NCBI GenBank assembly: GCA_030830595.1
Contig: JAURMS010000322.1
Location: forward strand, 1-7,918
DNA: 7,918 nt
Direction: 5' to 3'
DNA from: Gammaproteobacteria bacterium
GTDB lineage: Bacteria; Pseudomonadota; Gammaproteobacteria; Steroidobacterales; Steroidobacteraceae
Part shown: one piece after another, positions 5,344 through 7,918 of the stretch
Layout of the letters: the number at the start of each line of letters is the position of its first letter
How positions within the stretch are numbered: the stretch's first letter is position 1
Program-made: the position numbers and the translations under genes
Notes under the pieces: generated by a model
Seen by the model: the letters and a program-made list of their open reading frames with translations, nothing else
Databases searched by the model: none
What the model was told of the DNA's origin: nothing

Positions 5344-7860
5344 CTAGAACGTCTTGCGGATGGTCAGGCCGAAGGTGCGCGGCTGGTTCGGGTAGCCCGA
5401 GAGGCTGCCCTGCTGCGCCACCGACGGGAACGAGCTCTGCAGGTACTCGTCGTCGGTGAGGTTCCGACCCCAGAACAGTACGGACCAGCCGTTGCGTGTG
5501 GCGCCAAGGCTGGCATTCAAGGTGCCTACTTCCCGGGTCGCTACCGACTTCGGGACGTTTTCGGTGACCTGCACTTCGTCTTCGTACAGGTAATCTGCCC
5601 GCAGGAAGCCATCGAGGCCCATGGCCTGCCATTTTAGGGTGAAGCCCACCGACAGGCTGGTGCCGTGAATGCCAGCCGGCGTCGAGCCGCTGAGGTCTGC
5701 CGGACCATCAGGCCCTTGGGCGCCCGGGAAGCTATCGTATATCGGATCCAGGAAGGTGCCGGCGATGTTGATGTCCAGCGCCGGGATCGGCGCCCAGAGC
5801 AGTTCAACTTCAAGGCCTTCAGTGGATTGCTTGCCTGCGTTAGCCAGGCTGAAAGCCGTGCCCACGAACAGGTTGGACTGGAAGCCCTTGATCTCCTGGT
5901 CGAACACCGCGATGTTGAGGGCTACCGTTTCCCAGCGCGCCTTCATGCCAATCTCGTAGACGGTGGCTTCTTCCGGCCCAGCGAGACGGCTGCCGTACCG
6001 GGGATAGTAGGGATTGGCATAGCCCCCGAGCGGCGACAAGGGGGGGTTGGCAGGATTCAGTACGGGTTTGCTATCGCGCGAGAGGTTCCACGATGACGCC
6101 TTGAAACCAGTGGAAACACCGGCGTAGACATTGATGTTGTCTGTGGCCTCGAAGGCCAGCCGCACGGTGTAGGTGGTGTCGCTGTCGTCGCTCTTGCCGT
6201 TTTCGAAGGGTATCACCGGCGCCAGGAACTGGAACGGATACAGGCCCAGTGCAGAGTTACACAGGGGCGGCGGGTTTTCAGGCGAGCATGCTGTCACACT
6301 GACCCCATCAGCAATACCTGCTGCGGTAAGGTTTGCACCTATATTGGCGGGCGTGGCTGGCAAGCCGGTGAGCGCGAAAAAGGCGCCCCCAAATCCGATC
6401 TGCACCAGGTCCAACTGTCCGAACAGCTCGTTGCCGCGGTCCGACATGTCGACCCGCTTGTCCGTCTGGGTGTGTGACACGCCTACGGTGGCCGTCAGGC
6501 GGTCTGTGACGTCGAAGTCCAGTTGCCCGAAGAAGCTCGAGGAGCTGGCGTCCTGAGTGGTGAACTGGGCGTTGAACTGCCCACCGGCCAGCAGCGTGCC
6601 CGCAGGGAGGCCGAGGGCGGCCTCGAAGCCACCGAAGGCGTTGGGGTTGCAGGTTAACGCGCCTTGGAAGCAGCCCGTGGAAGCGGCTACCAGAAGTGTT
6701 GCGTAGTCCCGGAAGTCCGAGCCCCAGCTCACGGAAGTGTCGTAGTCGACATCTTCCTCGAAGAAGTAGGCACCCACCAGTCCCCGGAAGCGGCCACCCG
6801 CATCATAGGAGAGGCGAAACTCCTGGGTGAAGGTGTCGATCTTGGCATCGTTGACCTGGGTGCCCAGGTCGGCGCTGGTGAAGTCGATGTCGGTGTTAAA
6901 TAAGGAATCCACCTCGCGCTGGGCGGTGATGGAGGTCACCGACCAGTTGCCCAGGTTCCAGTCGACCTGCAGCGAGACGCCGCTGTTGTCCACCTGGTTG
7001 CGCGGCGCAAAATCCAAGTATCCGTTGTAGCTGTTCGGCGCGTTGGGATCGAGCTGGCCACCGAGCAGGCTGATGAGGCCCGCCGTCGGGCCAGCCAGGA
7101 TGTTGGTTACCGCACAGCAGAGTTCGTCGATCTCGCCCTTATCGGCGATCAAGCGGAACGACAGGTTCTCGCTGGGTTCCCACAGCAGCTGGCCACGCAG
7201 GTCCCAGCGGTCGCGATCATTGATTTCAGTTCCAAGGTTGATCAGGTCGAAATAGCCATCGCGGGTGAAGTGATTGCCGGCGAGGCTGAAGGCCAGGGTG
7301 TCGCTGAGGGGCCCGGTCACCTTGGCGCGCAGGCCCTGGTAATCGTAATTGCCGATGGTGGCTTCCACTGCGCCGCCCCACTCATAGGAGGGCTTGGCGG
7401 TGACCACGCTGATGACGCCTGCCGAGGCGTTCAGGCCGAACAGCGTGCTCTGCGGGCCGCGCAGCACTTCGACGCGCTCGAGGTCGAACAGGTCACCGAT
7501 GGCGGCAACGCTGCGCGAGCGGTATACGCCGTCGATGAACACACCGACAGAGGGCTCGATGCCAATATTGGTTCCGCCGTTGCCGAAGCCACGGATGATG
7601 AAGTTGCTCTGGCTGGAGTTCTGCAGGGTGGTGACTCGCAGCGACGGCACGATGCTTTGCAGGTCGGCGATGTCATTGATCTGGGCCTGCTCGATGGTCT
7701 CGGCACTGGTGACGGCCACCGAGATCGGGGCCTCCTGCAGCGTCTGTTCCCGTTTGGTTGCGGTGATGACAATCTCTTCCAGCTGCAGGTCCTGGGCGTA
7801 AGCGGTGGACGAGAGCACCGACGCCACGGCCAGACAGACGAGTCTATTCACAGGTTTCAT
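5344..7860 (-). CDS. TonB-dependent outer-membrane receptor
   Basis: This 838-residue outer-membrane transporter imports a scarce ligand using energy from the TonB-ExbB-ExbD complex. Residues 1-22 are a signal peptide ending AYA before Gln23. The TonB box lies in EEIVITATKR (28-37). The plug domain runs to about 155 and shows EAPISVAV (43-50), FIIRGFG (87-93) and VEVLRGPQSTLFG (130-142). The rest is the 22-strand barrel, ending with terminal Phe838 in GLTIRKTF, the signal read by the Bam assembly machine. Six cysteines of the mature protein fall in three close pairs (248/249, 397/404, 525/534) in stretches likely to be external loops. The length is normal and the gene is intact. The ligand could be an iron chelate, vitamin, glycan or other compound; the plug resembles receptors abundant in marine and soil proteobacteria, where most ligands are unknown. 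Start ATG 7860 has GAGG (7868-7871) ahead of it. No regulator or sigma/anti-sigma pair is adjacent in the window. Confidence 0.95.
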   Translation of the reverse strand: MKPVNRLVCLAVASVLSSTAYAQDLQLEEIVITATKREQTLQEAPISVAVTSAETIEQAQINDIADLQSIVPSLRVTTLQNSSQSNFIIRGFGNGGTNIGIEPSVGVFIDGVYRSRSVAAIGDLFDLERVEVLRGPQSTLFGLNASAGVISVVTAKPSYEWGGAVEATIGNYDYQGLRAKVTGPLSDTLAFSLAGNHFTRDGYFDLINLGTEINDRDRWDLRGQLLWEPSENLSFRLIADKGEIDELCCAVTNILAGPTAGLISLLGGQLDPNAPNSYNGYLDFAPRNQVDNSGVSLQVDWNLGNWSVTSITAQREVDSLFNTDIDFTSADLGTQVNDAKIDTFTQEFRLSYDAGGRFRGLVGAYFFEEDVDYDTSVSWGSDFRDYATLLVAASTGCFQGALTCNPNAFGGFEAALGLPAGTLLAGGQFNAQFTTQDASSSSFFGQLDFDVTDRLTATVGVSHTQTDKRVDMSDRGNELFGQLDLVQIGFGGAFFALTGLPATPANIGANLTAAGIADGVSVTACSPENPPPLCNSALGLYPFQFLAPVIPFENGKSDDSDTTYTVRLAFEATDNINVYAGVSTGFKASSWNLSRDSKPVLNPANPPLSPLGGYANPYYPRYGSRLAGPEEATVYEIGMKARWETVALNIAVFDQEIKGFQSNLFVGTAFSLANAGKQSTEGLEVELLWAPIPALDINIAGTFLDPIYDSFPGAQGPDGPADLSGSTPAGIHGTSLSVGFTLKWQAMGLDGFLRADYLYEDEVQVTENVPKSVATREVGTLNASLGATRNGWSVLFWGRNLTDDEYLQSSFPSVAQQGSLSGYPNQPRTFGLTIRKTF

Positions 7861-7918
7861 GAGTCCCCCTCAAGTGGTTTCTAAGATATTAGCCCGGATT
7901 TTGTGGTTTTCGCACTAG
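7861..7918 (-). promoter_or_regulatory. Upstream region of the receptor gene (partial)
   Basis: These 58 bases are more AT-rich than their surroundings. On the minus strand GAGG (7871-7868), in a G-run 4-7 bases from the start codon, is the ribosome site. TAATAT (7891-7886) could serve as a -10 element about 25 bases ahead of the start, but no acceptable -35 hexamer lies at the correct spacing. I see no Fur box or other operator, and the region continues past the window. Confidence 0.3.

Noticed and set aside
5291..5632. Long N-terminal extension of the acetyltransferase frame into the receptor gene
   Set aside because: It overlaps receptor coding and the terminator, and the extra residues are Arg/Pro-rich without GNAT similarity. 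A clear ribosome site supports GTG 5275.
7270..7884. A 204-codon plus-strand open frame running past the receptor start
   Set aside because: It is antisense to the signal peptide, TonB box and plug, with no recognisable family; it is a shadow of strongly biased codons.
1..7918. Mobile element, defence island, toxin-antitoxin pair or biosynthetic cluster
   Set aside because: No transposase, integrase, terminal repeats, nuclease, or synthetase genes are visible, and base composition is even across the window.

Overview
The window looks like ordinary chromosome from a GC-rich Gram-negative bacterium, most likely a gammaproteobacterium. The grounds are an 838-residue TonB-dependent outer-membrane receptor, a lipoprotein with a classic lipobox, a periplasm-directed prolyl oligopeptidase, a surface-adhesin-E-like exported protein, and dense coding with short gaps. 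The lineage is an inference from protein style only. There is no tRNA, rRNA, CRISPR array, insertion sequence, phage gene or origin that I can see. No stretch longer than about 170 bases lacks a gene.

Layout from left to right. The last 20 codons of an unidentified plus-strand gene (1-63) overlap by 4 bases the GTG start of a small exported protein resembling the surface-adhesin E family (60-518). That gene converges on a minus-strand pair: a secreted prolyl oligopeptidase of family S9A (1552-3675), followed 20 bases later by a glutaminase-less double-SIS sugar-phosphate enzyme of the GlmS C-terminal/NagB-II type (515-1531). A 167-base divergent region (3676-3842) holds a plausible minus-strand promoter and two copies of ACTGTGAC spaced 20 bases apart. 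A plus-strand lipoprotein follows, with a coiled coil, an Ala/Pro-rich linker, a globular domain and a glycine zipper (3843-4700). It converges on a minus-strand GNAT acetyltransferase (4697-5275). That gene lies downstream of a TonB-dependent receptor (5344-7860), and a strong intrinsic terminator stands between the two.

The genes point towards the cell envelope and nutrient scavenging: an outer-membrane receptor, an exported peptidase for proline-containing oligopeptides, an outer-membrane lipoprotein, and a cytoplasmic amino-sugar enzyme. Only the peptidase and SIS genes form a likely operon; nothing else shows a shared pathway.

I did not find a clear undescribed system. The best leads are architectural. 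Both convergent gene pairs share a single CTAG palindrome as the stop codon on both strands. The acetyltransferase start lies directly behind the receptor's terminator, with almost no room for a promoter of its own. The direct repeat in the divergent region is spaced like an activator-binding site.
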